Shown here: positions 23,398-32,199 of the stretch, piece by piece
Layout: each line of letters opens with the position of its first letter
Numbering within the stretch: the first letter of the stretch is position 1
DNA from: Planctomycetaceae bacterium
GTDB lineage: Bacteria > Planctomycetota > UBA1135 > GCA-002686595
NCBI GenBank assembly: GCA_016125265.1
Contig: WGMC01000026.1
Span: 1 to 64,000, forward strand
DNA: 64,000 nucleotides
Direction of reading: 5' to 3'
The notes under the pieces: model-generated
What the model was told of the DNA's origin: nothing
The model's input: only the letters and a program-made list of their open reading frames with translations
Databases searched by the model: none
Translations under genes and position numbers: made by a program

Positions 23398-25817
23398 GTG
23401 CGGACCTCCCGGCCTCGCCCCCATGCCAACGGCAACAACACCACGAACGACAAGCACAAGAGCACACCCACGCCCGCGGTGGTGCCGATGCTGGACAGCG
23501 CCGTCTGTTCCGAAAGGGCGAGCAAGAGGAAGCCGAACGCCGTGGAGCAGGCGGCCACCAACACGGAGAGCAGCGTCGTACCGAGTTCGCCCCCGCGGCG
23601 TCCAACTTCCACCGCCAACACGCCGTAGTCGACGCCCATGCTCACCACCATGAGCAGCGCCACCAGGGAGAGCAAGTTGAGCGGCCGGTCGAGGAGCCCC
23701 AAAAGGGCGGCGGTGCAAGCCGCGCCGAGGAGCGCCGGCACACACGCGGCGAGTGTCGCGAAGATCGCCGCCGTGGTGCGGCGGACACCCGCGGGGCCGC
23801 TCGACGCGCCCATGCGATGCCGCGCGAAGACCAAGAGGATCACGAGCGCCAGCCCCACGAGGCAAAGGCGCACCATGCGCTCGCGGTACTGCCCGTACGC
23901 CGAGGACAACTCCGCCTCCACGTCGAGGAGCCGACCGCCGACAGCTTCCACCACGGGCCCCAGGTCAACCCCAGGGGCCACGCCGCGGAGGTAGCTGACC
24001 CAGGCCACCTGGTCGCCCACTTCGAGACGCAGGGGCCGCACCAACCCGGCCAACTTGCTGCCCTTCAAATCGGCCGGCACGAGCGGCGCGGGCGCCGGTC
24101 CCGCGAGGGCCTCGCGGAAAGGTCCGAATCCATCGACCACGAGTCCGGCTCGTTCGAGCGCCACTTCGGTGCGCGGCCACAGACTCGGATCGTCGCGCAG
24201 CACCGCGTCCACGGCGAGTTGGCGCTCCGCGCTCGGCAGGAACAGCGCGGCGCTCCAGTACCCTTCGAGCTGGCCGTCCCGCTCGGCCGCCGCCAACTGG
24301 TCCCCCACCCGATCGTTCACACGCAAGGCCCGCTCGTCGTCGGCGCCAAGGGCAACCGCGATGCGCCGCTGCTCGAAACGTGTCACACGTTCGTGCACGG
24401 CCTTGTCCTCGGCCAGAAGCTCTGGATCGAGGCGATTGAGCGACGCAACACCGTCTTCGAAACGCGCGCGGGGCAGGCCGAGCAACACGAGCAGCGCGGC
24501 CGAACCAAGCACGACACGCGCGGGTGTGCGCAGGGCTCGCGCGGACGGCCCAACGAAGCGCCGCTCGAGCCAAGCCGCCAAACGCGCTGCCGCGCCGGCT
24601 CGGCCATGCGGTGATTCCAGACTTGGCAGGAACAGGGTCGTCGCCAAGAGCGCCGCCGCGATGCCCGACGCGGCGAACACAGCGAGTTCGCGGAGTCCGG
24701 GAAAACTCGACACGGCCAGTGCCAAGAACGCCAATACCGTCGTCGCCGCGCTGAGCGCCAGCCCCGGCCAGATGCCGGCCAACGTGGCGCGCGGCCCACG
24801 CGGGTCCGGAGCGACGGATTGGTGTACGTGGAAGTGCACGGCGTAGTCGACACTGACACCGATCAGCGCGGCGCCGAACGCCAATGTCATCGCGTGCACA
24901 CTGCCGAACAACGCGAGGCACGTGGCCGTTCCGGCTGCGAAACCCGCCGCCAGAACGGGCAACACGAGCACGAAGAGACGCAACGATCTGAACAGCAACC
25001 AAAAGCCGAGGGACAGTGCGATGGCGGAGCCGAAGGTGACCCGTTGGATGTCCGCGCGGATGTCGCGCTCCATCGCCAAGCCGTAGCGGTTCGCGCCGCC
25101 CATGGTGAGCGAGAGTGACCCGCCGAACCTCGTATCGAGCCGAGCAAATGCCGCGCGCACGGCCTCCAGGATCGGTCCCTGAGCGCGGTTGTCCGAGGAA
25201 GGTGATTGGGTGCCGAGCAGCAGCACGGCCGTCTGGCCGCCATCCGCCACGAATCGGCCGCGTTCGACGGCCAACCCCGAGCCTCGGGCCGTTTCCAGAC
25301 GCTCGAGGAGGTGGGGCAACACCAAAAAGGGATCCGCCGGCGCAACCTTCGAGACCAGGCTGGAAAGGGGCGAAGCCAACTGCGCGACGATGTCGTCGGC
25401 GGCCCGCGCCAGGCCCTCGTCCGTCGTGCGCTTGGCCGCAGCCTCGGGACCCGCCGCCAGAAACCCGAACCGCCTGGGTTCGTAGAGGCGCCACAGGTCC
25501 TCCTCCACTCCCGCCTCCGGCCCGCCCTCCAGGAAATCGATCTCCGCCGCGAGCGCGGGTTCGGTGCGCAGTTCGCTCTCGAACGCGACGCTGATCTCCG
25601 GCGCATCTGCGTGCGCGTCGGAAGAGACCAACAGCACCATCGTGCGCGACAGTTCCCCGAAGGCCAGGCTGCGGGCGAGCTCAACGTCGCGATCGGCCTG
25701 GCCCGCGGGAAGGAAGTGGGTGATGTCCGACTGCACCCGGAAGTTCTGGGCCGCATACGCACCGACGAGGAGCAGCAGCACGAGGCCCAGCGCAGGCCGC
25801 CCCCAACCCGGCCGCAC
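23394..25817 (-). CDS. MMPL/RND-type lipid exporter (ApeM-like)
   Basis: 807 aa inner-membrane transporter with the RND layout: TM1 near the N-terminus, a large periplasmic loop, a five-helix bundle (about 235-400) with GVSVDYAVHFHVHQS, a second loop, and a second bundle (about 635-800) with VSMGVDYGVLAVE. The GTG at 25817 is preferred because AGGAAC lies 8-13 nt upstream and it begins 4 nt after the lolA-like stop; an ATG at 25871 would overlap that gene by 50 nt. Probable role is extraction of the aryl-lipid product. Confidence 0.88.
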   Translation of the reverse strand: MRPGWGRPALGLVLLLLVGAYAAQNFRVQSDITHFLPAGQADRDVELARSLAFGELSRTMVLLVSSDAHADAPEISVAFESELRTEPALAAEIDFLEGGPEAGVEEDLWRLYEPRRFGFLAAGPEAAAKRTTDEGLARAADDIVAQLASPLSSLVSKVAPADPFLVLPHLLERLETARGSGLAVERGRFVADGGQTAVLLLGTQSPSSDNRAQGPILEAVRAAFARLDTRFGGSLSLTMGGANRYGLAMERDIRADIQRVTFGSAIALSLGFWLLFRSLRLFVLVLPVLAAGFAAGTATCLALFGSVHAMTLAFGAALIGVSVDYAVHFHVHQSVAPDPRGPRATLAGIWPGLALSAATTVLAFLALAVSSFPGLRELAVFAASGIAAALLATTLFLPSLESPHGRAGAAARLAAWLERRFVGPSARALRTPARVVLGSAALLVLLGLPRARFEDGVASLNRLDPELLAEDKAVHERVTRFEQRRIAVALGADDERALRVNDRVGDQLAAAERDGQLEGYWSAALFLPSAERQLAVDAVLRDDPSLWPRTEVALERAGLVVDGFGPFREALAGPAPAPLVPADLKGSKLAGLVRPLRLEVGDQVAWVSYLRGVAPGVDLGPVVEAVGGRLLDVEAELSSAYGQYRERMVRLCLVGLALVILLVFARHRMGASSGPAGVRRTTAAIFATLAACVPALLGAACTAALLGLLDRPLNLLSLVALLMVVSMGVDYGVLAVEVGRRGGELGTTLLSVLVAACSTAFGFLLLALSEQTALSSIGTTAGVGVLLCLSFVVLLPLAWGRGREVRT

Positions 25818-25821
25818 GGGT

Positions 25822-26607
25822 TCAGTTCCTGCCCACAGGCGGGGTCGGCGCTGCGGGTAGAGGGATGCCAAACAGCTCGTGCTGCTCTTCGGCGGTGAAA
25901 CGGCGCTCGGGGTCGGCGGCGTCGATGTGCGTCACCGTGCGGTCGCCGTTGGGTTCGTCCAACTCGATCCGGAGCACCGCTTCGCCTTCACCGCGCAGGA
26001 CCAGCCGCTTCACCAACTGGGGCAACGCGCGTTGGTCCTCGCGATCGGTGCGTGGAACGAGCTCCAGATGCCACCCACGCGGGTCGTCGTCGTGCGGTGT
26101 GTACGCGACGCGCCACACCTCCTCCAGCTTGGCGATGTCGCCCGCGAACACACGCACCAGGGACGTGGCGAACTCGCGCAGTTCGGGTGCGGAGGCAAAG
26201 TCGACCACACGCTCGCCGCTTGCGCCCTGGGTGCGCATGGACGTCGGCGTGAGCAGCACCGAACCGGGTTCCGGATGGGTCACCCGGCGCAGCATGTGAT
26301 CCGGCGAATGGAAGTAGATGCGACCGCGGCTCTTCAAGGGACGCGCCAGCAACTTGAGTTGCTTCTCTTCTTCGAAGGTCGCCTCGAATCCGGGCGACTT
26401 GGCAAAGAGCTCCAAAAGCGCGCGCGCATCGCCGGGACGCGCGCGCAGGTGCAGCGGGACGGGCTCTGGCGCCACTTGAACGGGCGGGTCTTCGAAAGCA
26501 AGGGCCGCGCGGACGTCGCCGGCACCGAACCCGAGGCCAACCGCAACCAGCAGCGCGGAGAGCGCCCCCCACGACTTGGGAATGCAGAAGTGACTGGAAC
26601 TCGACAT
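25822..26607 (-). CDS. LolA-like outer-membrane lipoprotein carrier protein
   Basis: 261 aa. Signal peptide (ALSALLVAVGLGFGAGDVRAA, about 14-35), then the LolA/COG2834-type half-barrel: SPGFEATFEEEKQLKLLARPLKS near 75, GRIYFHSPDHMLRRVTHPEPG near 95-115 and a late basic/acidic stretch. It would shuttle a lipid through the periplasm between the MMPL pump and the outer-membrane lipoprotein encoded next door. 55 nt separate it from the upstream thioesterase stop. Confidence 0.85.
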   Translation of the reverse strand: MSSSSHFCIPKSWGALSALLVAVGLGFGAGDVRAALAFEDPPVQVAPEPVPLHLRARPGDARALLELFAKSPGFEATFEEEKQLKLLARPLKSRGRIYFHSPDHMLRRVTHPEPGSVLLTPTSMRTQGASGERVVDFASAPELREFATSLVRVFAGDIAKLEEVWRVAYTPHDDDPRGWHLELVPRTDREDQRALPQLVKRLVLRGEGEAVLRIELDEPNGDRTVTHIDAADPERRFTAEEQHELFGIPLPAAPTPPVGRN

Positions 26608-26662
26608 GGTGCGCGGGCGGGTGGGCGACGGACGCCATCCTACTGCCCGCGCTTGCGGCCGC

Positions 26663-27103
26663 TCAAGGCGGCCCGGCGGCCGGCCCGGTGAGGGTCGGCA
26701 ACCGATCGAGCAGTTCCTTTGGGGTGCGCGGCACGAGGGCCCCCGCCTGGTCCGCGATGGCGAGGAGTGTGTGCGCCCGGGCGCACCAACGCCCCCGGAC
26801 CGGATCGACGAGATCGTAGGCGACGCGGATGAGGGGCTCGACCGCCGTGAACCAGGCCGTGACCGTCACTTCGTCCCCGTAGGTCAAGGGCACCATGTAA
26901 CGGCAGCGCGCTTCCACCACGTACATGCGGTGCCCCAGGGCGACCATCTCGGGGATGTCGAGGCCGCGCGAAGCGAACAGTTCGCCGCGCGCCGCCTCCA
27001 TCCATTCGAAGTAGCGGCCGTGCCACACGACACCCAGGGGATCGCACTGCTGGAACGCGACCTTCGCCCGGAAGGTCACGGCGTGTTCGGGACGCCTGCG
27101 CAT
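26663..27103 (-). CDS. 4HBT-type acyl-ACP/CoA thioesterase (ApeK-like)
   Basis: 146 aa hotdog thioesterase. VAFQQCDPLGVVWHGRYFEWME near 16-37 carries the catalytic Asp; typical later strands are EARCRYMVPLTYGDEVTV and the pattern IRVAYDLVD. The ATG shares its first base position region with the acyltransferase stop (1-nt overlap). In aryl-polyene clusters a thioesterase of this class sits between acyltransferase and LolA genes, as here. Confidence 0.87.
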   Translation of the reverse strand: MRRRPEHAVTFRAKVAFQQCDPLGVVWHGRYFEWMEAARGELFASRGLDIPEMVALGHRMYVVEARCRYMVPLTYGDEVTVTAWFTAVEPLIRVAYDLVDPVRGRWCARAHTLLAIADQAGALVPRTPKELLDRLPTLTGPAAGPP

Positions 27104-28032
27104 CAACTCGCCCTCCAGAAGTCGTAGAAGTTGAACCAGTTGAAGGGAGCGCCCAGCGCGTGGTGTTCCACGCGGGCCGCAAAACGCTGCACGAGGTCGT
27201 GCATCGCCTGCTCGCGCCCCTTGCGCGGCAGGTCGATGCGCTCCGCGAAGGGTTCCGCGTGCAACTCGTAGCGGCCCGGATCGCGGTAGATGCCGAACAC
27301 GAGGTAGACCGGGCAACGCAAGAGGTGCGCCATCAGGAAGGGGCCGGTTGCGAACGCCGCTTCGCGACCGCAGAAGGAGACCCGCAGGCTGCGGTCCGTC
27401 AATCCGACACGATCGCCGAGGGACGCGATCAGCTCGCCGTCCTCGAGACGCGCGCGGACCTTCGCCATGACACCGACGGGATCGTCGCCGAGGTGCGTGA
27501 CGCGGGCCGCTTGGCCGGGATCCAATCGCTCGAGCAAACCGTTGATCTGCCGCGCGTTGGCGAAGTGGCCGACGATCTGGATCGAGATCTGGTCGCCGAG
27601 ACCGCCGTAACGCATGGCTTCGTAACTTCCGAGATGCGCGCCGAGGAGCACCGCACCGCGTCCCGATTCGAACTGGCGGCGCAGGTGTTCCGCGCCCGTG
27701 CGCGAGAACGTGAGGCCGGCGGTTTTGCCCGTCAGCAGGAAGACGCGGTCGAGGGTCACCTGGGCGAAGGTCCGCAGGTGGCGGTAGATCTCGGAGAACC
27801 GCGGCGGGCGGCCGAGCGCCACGGTCAGCCACTCGCGCGAGGCGCGCCGCGCCGCGCCGTCGAAGAGGCAGTACCAAAGCGCGACGGCGGCGACAGGTGC
27901 CTTCATGGGCCCGCGGCCGAGCACCGTCGCCAAGCGGAACGAAAACGCCATCAACCACAGCACACCGCGCTCGCGCTGGGTGAACCAGGTGGCCTGTTCC
28001 GCCTCGGCGTTCGCTTCCTGCACGGCGCTCAC
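27103..28032 (-). CDS. LpxL/HtrB-type lysophospholipid acyltransferase
   Basis: 309 aa from GTG 28032. The HX4E catalytic motif is GAHLGSYEAMR near 125; FSFRLATVLGRG near 30 and the region VFGIYRDPGRYELHAEPF fit the family. It transfers an acyl chain to a lipid or sugar acceptor at the inner membrane. As I recall, the proteobacterial equivalent (ApeJ) is a glycosyltransferase fused to this acyltransferase; here the two halves are separate genes joined by a GTGA overlap. Confidence 0.85.
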   Translation of the reverse strand: MSAVQEANAEAEQATWFTQRERGVLWLMAFSFRLATVLGRGPMKAPVAAVALWYCLFDGAARRASREWLTVALGRPPRFSEIYRHLRTFAQVTLDRVFLLTGKTAGLTFSRTGAEHLRRQFESGRGAVLLGAHLGSYEAMRYGGLGDQISIQIVGHFANARQINGLLERLDPGQAARVTHLGDDPVGVMAKVRARLEDGELIASLGDRVGLTDRSLRVSFCGREAAFATGPFLMAHLLRCPVYLVFGIYRDPGRYELHAEPFAERIDLPRKGREQAMHDLVQRFAARVEHHALGAPFNWFNFYDFWRAS

Positions 28033-28790
28033 GGAGTGCTCCCGAGCCGCAGCCCCAGGCGTTTGCCAATCCACGCGAGCGCGAAGGCGGTGGTGAGCCG
28101 GGCGTGCAGCGCGCTGAACGCCAGGTTGTCGCGCACCATGCGAAAATGCGAGACACCGCCCTCGGCGGGGCTCAGGTAGCGCACGCCGACGGGCAGGTTG
28201 TGGACGGGCAATCCCGCGCGCACGAGGCGCACCAGGATCTCCACGTCGAACCCCATGCGGTCCGACGCGGTGCGTGTCGCCAAGGCCGCATCGATCGGGT
28301 AGATGCGAAAGCCGATCATCGCGTCCTGCACGGCGCCACGCCTGCCGGTTTCGAGAGCCACCCAGAACAGCATGAAGCGACGCGCGAACGTGCGGCTCTT
28401 GGGTGCATCGGCACCGTACTCGGGCGCGCCCAGCACGAGGGCATCGGGATGCGCGCGCGCGCATTCCAGGAACGCCGGTACGGCATCCAAGTCGTGCTGC
28501 GCGTCGCCGTCGATCTGGAACGCGTGGGTGTAACCGAGCGCCCGCGCGCGCTCCATTCCCTGTTTCACCGCAGCGCCCTTGCCGCCGTTGCGCTCGCGGC
28601 GCACCAGATCGACACGCTGCTCCTCCGCCAACTCGCGGCACGCGTCGCGCGCCGGCGTGTCGCTGCCGTCGTCGACGAGCACGACGGGCAATCCACGCGC
28701 GAGGATGCCGCGCACGGTTGGCCCGACCGTGTGCGGATTGTCGTAGGCGGGCACGACAGCGCAGATCCTCGGGTTTTCGCCCGTGTTCAC
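28029..28790 (-). CDS. Glycosyltransferase family 2
   Basis: 253 aa GT-A enzyme. VVPAYDNPHTVGPTV near 12-26, VLVDDGSDTPA near 36-46, the nucleotide/metal site FQIDGDAQHD near 90 and the acceptor region MGFDVEILVRLVRAG near 190 are visible. No long TM tail. GTG start overlapping the adenylation-dehydratase stop (GTGA). With the LpxL-type gene it should build the glycolipid anchor of the aryl product. Sugar unknown. Confidence 0.87.
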   Translation of the reverse strand: MNTGENPRICAVVPAYDNPHTVGPTVRGILARGLPVVLVDDGSDTPARDACRELAEEQRVDLVRRERNGGKGAAVKQGMERARALGYTHAFQIDGDAQHDLDAVPAFLECARAHPDALVLGAPEYGADAPKSRTFARRFMLFWVALETGRRGAVQDAMIGFRIYPIDAALATRTASDRMGFDVEILVRLVRAGLPVHNLPVGVRYLSPAEGGVSHFRMVRDNLAFSALHARLTTAFALAWIGKRLGLRLGSTP

Positions 28791-30337
28791 GGCGCGCCCT
28801 CCCCCTCGGGGCAACAGTGCACACGCCCCTGCGTACAGCGCGCTTCGCCGCGTTGGATGTGGAAGTCGAGCGCGTGTTCGCTCGCGCGCACGAACTGCAG
28901 GCTCAAGGTGTCCCCGGGTTGGATGGGCGCCAGGAACTTCAGCGCGCTCCACGCCCGGACTCGCGGTTTGTGGCCAAGGTGGCGCTCGAGCGCCGGCAGC
29001 ACCAGCTCGGCGAGCTGCACCGCGCCCGCAAGCACCGGGTATCCGGGGAAGTGGCCCTCGAACCACGCGCTGTCCGGAGGCACCGAGACGACACGCGGTT
29101 CGCCCCGCGCATTGAGTTCGAGCGGGAAGTCGAGGGAGAGCGGCGCCCCCTTGGCATCGAGGCCGAAGTGCCGGAGGAAATCGGCCCGGTCCATGTGCCC
29201 GTTGGGGTCGCGCGCGAGGCGCTCGACCACGCGCAGCTCGACCGATTCTCGGGCGGCGGCCAGCGCAGCGGCCAGCCGGTGTCGCGCGGCTGGCTCGGAC
29301 GCGACGAGCGCCCGCAGACCGGCCGGCCCACGGACGACCTCCGCGTCCTCCGCTCCGCCCTCCACGAGCAGCGCAGAGAACGCGTCCGACGCGGCGCCGC
29401 CGGGGTCGGGTTCGCACGCCAACGCGCCAACCACGGCCACCCCGTGCCGGGCGTGGAAACGCGCCGCGAGCTCCTCGGGAAGCTCCTCTCCCACCACGAG
29501 CACCGTCCGCAACGGGCCCAACGCCCCCGGCGGCAGGGCCCAGAGGCCCATCAGGTGCCCGAGCGACGTCACGAGCACCGCGGCGGCGCTCTGCCCGAGG
29601 ACGTCGGCAGTCGCGCGCGCGCCGATCGGCACCTCCGCGACGAACGGCAAACCCAGGGCCAGGGGCAGGAGCACCGCCGCGAGGGCCGCCGGGGCATAAC
29701 ACGGTGCGAGGGTCGACAGCACAGGACCGTCGAAATGCGCCCCGATGTTCTCGACCAGCCCGTCGAGCTCGGTTTCGAGGTCCGCGAAGCTCCAACCGGC
29801 AAAACCAAGGTGCGCCAGGCCGGGGTGGGCCGGGCGCGGACTGGACGCGCGCCCCGGCACGGGTCGGCGACCTGCGGCCCAAAGCGCGTCCTCGGGGCGC
29901 GGAGCGCGATCCGCGCGCGGGGCGAAAGCCGGCGGCGCGTCCGCCGCGAAGGGCGACGCAAACAGTCCGCGCCCTGTGCCCGTGTCGTGCACGAACAGCC
30001 CCGTCGCCGGGTGCAGCGCCAGGGCGCCGAGCGCTTCGCGTCGGCCGTGCTCCGGCAGCATCGCCGTGCGGCCCGCGCTCCACGATCCGAAGAGTCCAAG
30101 CGCGAACGCCAGGCGATTGCGCCCGAAACCCAGCGTCGTGTGGCGGCCCACGGGGTCGAATCGCTCGTCGACCGCGCGCCCCAGGGCCTCGGCGCGCGCG
30201 ACCACTTCGCCGAGGGACACGGTCCGACCCGCCGCCAGACAGGCGGTGCGGTGCGGTTGGTCCGGATCGAGGAAGCGGGGCAGCACGGGTGGTCTTGGTT
30301 CGAAGACGGCGCGGGAGGCGGTCGAGGACGGCCTCAA
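28787..30337 (-). CDS. Adenylation-like domain fused to hotdog dehydratase (ApeH-ApeI-like)
   Basis: 516 aa in two parts. Residues 1-370 follow an acyl-AMP ligase, ending in a motif of the LPRxxNGKxxR class that here reads LARDPNGHMDR, so the catalytic Lys is lost. The ATP-binding P-loop TSGSTG is also not recognisable (HLGFAGWS lies in its place). Residues 400-516 are an ApeI/FabA-like hotdog with WFEGHFPGYPVLAGAVQLAEL. Likely an active 3-hydroxyacyl-ACP dehydratase on an inactive ligase scaffold. The start is TTG at 30337, inferred from the TTGA overlap with the upstream gene. Confidence 0.75.
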   Translation of the reverse strand: MRPSSTASRAVFEPRPPVLPRFLDPDQPHRTACLAAGRTVSLGEVVARAEALGRAVDERFDPVGRHTTLGFGRNRLAFALGLFGSWSAGRTAMLPEHGRREALGALALHPATGLFVHDTGTGRGLFASPFAADAPPAFAPRADRAPRPEDALWAAGRRPVPGRASSPRPAHPGLAHLGFAGWSFADLETELDGLVENIGAHFDGPVLSTLAPCYAPAALAAVLLPLALGLPFVAEVPIGARATADVLGQSAAAVLVTSLGHLMGLWALPPGALGPLRTVLVVGEELPEELAARFHARHGVAVVGALACEPDPGGAASDAFSALLVEGGAEDAEVVRGPAGLRALVASEPAARHRLAAALAAARESVELRVVERLARDPNGHMDRADFLRHFGLDAKGAPLSLDFPLELNARGEPRVVSVPPDSAWFEGHFPGYPVLAGAVQLAELVLPALERHLGHKPRVRAWSALKFLAPIQPGDTLSLQFVRASEHALDFHIQRGEARCTQGRVHCCPEGEGAP

Positions 30338-30915
30338 CCGAAACGCCGACGGCGCAGGACGTATTCCACGGCGAAGAGGCTACTGCTGAGCAGGTAGGCG
30401 AGGAATCCGGCGTAGAAGGCCCAGACGTCGAGGGGCGCGAGCAGCGCCAAAAGGCCGGCTAGGGTGCCGTTGACGACAAAAAACGCACACCAGATCCACG
30501 TCCACAGGCGGCACCAGGCGAGTTGCTGCGCGCTGGGATCGCGCAACTGGAGGCGCGCGAACCGCTCCACCATAGGCATCGCGCCCGGCCGGAGGGTGAC
30601 GCCGAATGCCAACAGGAACACGGCGTTGATCGCGGTCGGCACGAGCAGCAGGAACTCCGCCCGATCCAGGGTCGCGGCGAGCACCAGCGCGCCCACGGTC
30701 GCGAAGGGCGCGGCGCCGAGCGTGCGCGCGACACGCACCGATTCGCGGCGCTGGCTGAGGAGCGCAAGCGGCACCGCCAGGGCCAACAACCAGAGGGCGC
30801 CGCTTTGGGCGCTGCCCCGCGACAGGGCGTACCACACGAGCGGCGGGTACAGCACCAGCAGCAGGCCCAAGGCCAAGCGGGCGGCACCCGCTCCCAGGCC
30901 CGCGGCAGGGCTCAC
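30334..30915 (-). CDS. COG4648-like membrane protein (ApeG-like)
   Basis: 193 aa with five or six hydrophobic segments (about 8-27, 34-53, 63-80, 85-105, 135-155, 160-180). LRPGAMPMVERFARL near 108 followed by a Trp-rich helix (CRLWTWIWCAFFVVNG) matches the COG4648 membrane proteins of aryl-polyene clusters as I remember them. GTG start overlapping the ACP stop (GTGA). Function unknown even in the known clusters. Confidence 0.75.
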   Translation of the reverse strand: MSPAAGLGAGAARLALGLLLVLYPPLVWYALSRGSAQSGALWLLALAVPLALLSQRRESVRVARTLGAAPFATVGALVLAATLDRAEFLLLVPTAINAVFLLAFGVTLRPGAMPMVERFARLQLRDPSAQQLAWCRLWTWIWCAFFVVNGTLAGLLALLAPLDVWAFYAGFLAYLLSSSLFAVEYVLRRRRFG

Positions 30916-31208
30916 CCGCGCTCGGCGGCCGCGGCCGAGGTCGCCGGGCTGGCTTGTTTCTCGCGGATGAAGTTCGCCAGGGACGCGACGGAGTGGAAGT
31001 GCTCGCGGTTGCGCGGGTCGTTCTCTTCCGCGCGCACGCCGAACTCCGAGTGGATCGCGAGGGCCAACTCCAGGGCGTCGATGGAGTCGAGACCGAGCCC
31101 TTCGCCGAACAGGGGCGCATCCGTGACGATGTCCCCGGGCGCCACGTCTTCCAAGGCGAGGGTTTCGACGATCAACTTCTTCAGGCGCTCTTCGTACTGG
31201 TCGTCCAT
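30912..31208 (-). CDS. Acyl carrier protein
   Basis: 98 aa. The phosphopantetheine site is GLGLDSIDALELALAI with Ser near residue 42; acidic helices surround it. The C-terminal 15 residues are Ala-rich. It carries the growing chain for the cluster ketosynthases. Known aryl-polyene clusters often have two ACP genes; only one is visible here. The ATG at 31208 lies 67 nt after the PlsC stop. Confidence 0.92.
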   Translation of the reverse strand: MDDQYEERLKKLIVETLALEDVAPGDIVTDAPLFGEGLGLDSIDALELALAIHSEFGVRAEENDPRNREHFHSVASLANFIREKQASPATSAAAAERG

Positions 31209-31275
31209 GGGGGTGCGTGGGCCCGCCCGCTGGTGCCCCCCGCACGTCGAGGGATCCCGCCAGGCGCGGCCAAGC

Positions 31276-32025
31276 CTACGGACGCGCTTCCAGGGTGGCA
31301 AGGCGCCGGCGCGCCAACCAGGGCCCATAGCGGCCCTCCACACGCGCCAGGAGCGCCCTGCTGTCGAATCCGACGTCCCGGGGATGGTCGATGGCGAGCA
31401 GGGCCAGCCGAAGCTGCGCGGTCGGATCCGGGGGCCGGAACACGGTGACCTCCTTCGAGAGGTACATGGGCTCGCATTCGATGCCGACGGAGACCACCGG
31501 GACCTCGGCGCGGCAGGCGACCTCGAACGCCGTCCGGCCAAAGGGTCGCGGGCGGTCCGCGAACGATCGGGTGCCCTCGGGGAACACGATCATCGGGTGC
31601 CCGTCGCCGAGGCGCGCCACGGCCTCGTCGACCACACGTTGGGCCGACAGCGGATCTCCGTCCGCGGCCGCCACGTGGCCAGCTCCCTCCAGGAATGGGC
31701 GCAGGAGCGCGCGCCGGTAGAGTTCGCCCTTCACCACGGTGAAACCCCGACCGAGGGCCGCGGAGATGGACGTGATGTCCATCAACGTCGGATGGTTGGC
31801 GACCACGACGAACGCACCCTCCGGCAGGCCCGGGAGCGCGTCGCGGTAGTCGAAGTGGCAGATGCGCCAGAACCGCAGCCAGTTGTGCATCAACCGGTAC
31901 GCGGAGGACGTGATGCGCTGCAGCCTCTGGGCGCGGCGCAGGGGATCGCGGCGCCACACCAGGCCCAGTCCTGTGGCCAGCACACAGCCGAAGGGCGCCG
32001 CGACGGTGTAGAGCGCCACGGTCAT
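31276..32025 (-). CDS. PlsC-type 1-acylglycerol-3-phosphate acyltransferase
   Basis: 249 aa from ATG 32025; an ATG at 32094 would add 23 Gly/Arg-rich residues and is the alternative. NHPTLMD (HX4D, near 87), FPEGTRS near 150 and an N-terminal membrane helix (VALYTVAAPFGCVLATGLGL) are present. It acylates a lysolipid acceptor at the inner membrane. First gene of block A and divergent from the halogenase-like gene. Confidence 0.85.
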   Translation of the reverse strand: MTVALYTVAAPFGCVLATGLGLVWRRDPLRRAQRLQRITSSAYRLMHNWLRFWRICHFDYRDALPGLPEGAFVVVANHPTLMDITSISAALGRGFTVVKGELYRRALLRPFLEGAGHVAAADGDPLSAQRVVDEAVARLGDGHPMIVFPEGTRSFADRPRPFGRTAFEVACRAEVPVVSVGIECEPMYLSKEVTVFRPPDPTAQLRLALLAIDHPRDVGFDSRALLARVEGRYGPWLARRRLATLEARP

Positions 32026-32101
32026 GTACGCTGCCCCGACCCGCGCTCGGCCGCGCGTGCGCACCCAACCGCCCCCGTGTCTGGACCCCACCATGGGCCG
32101 G

Positions 32102-32107
32102 TATAGT
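32102..32107 (+). promoter_or_regulatory. Possible -10 element in the divergent promoter region
   Basis: tatagt on the plus strand lies in the space between the divergent acyltransferase (32025) and halogenase (32200) genes, about 95 nt before the halogenase start. No good -35 was found (ctggac 15 nt upstream is weak). The same AT-rich spot read on the minus strand gives tactat. The real promoters of block A and of the halogenase/methyltransferase pair are expected in 32026-32199. Confidence 0.25.
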
Positions 32108-32199
32108 AGGGTCCGGATGGCCGCGTGCGATCGGCCGTCGCGGGGCCGCCCCGCGTTCCGCCCCCACCCTGGCCCATCGCCCCCAACTTGGCCGCGCCC

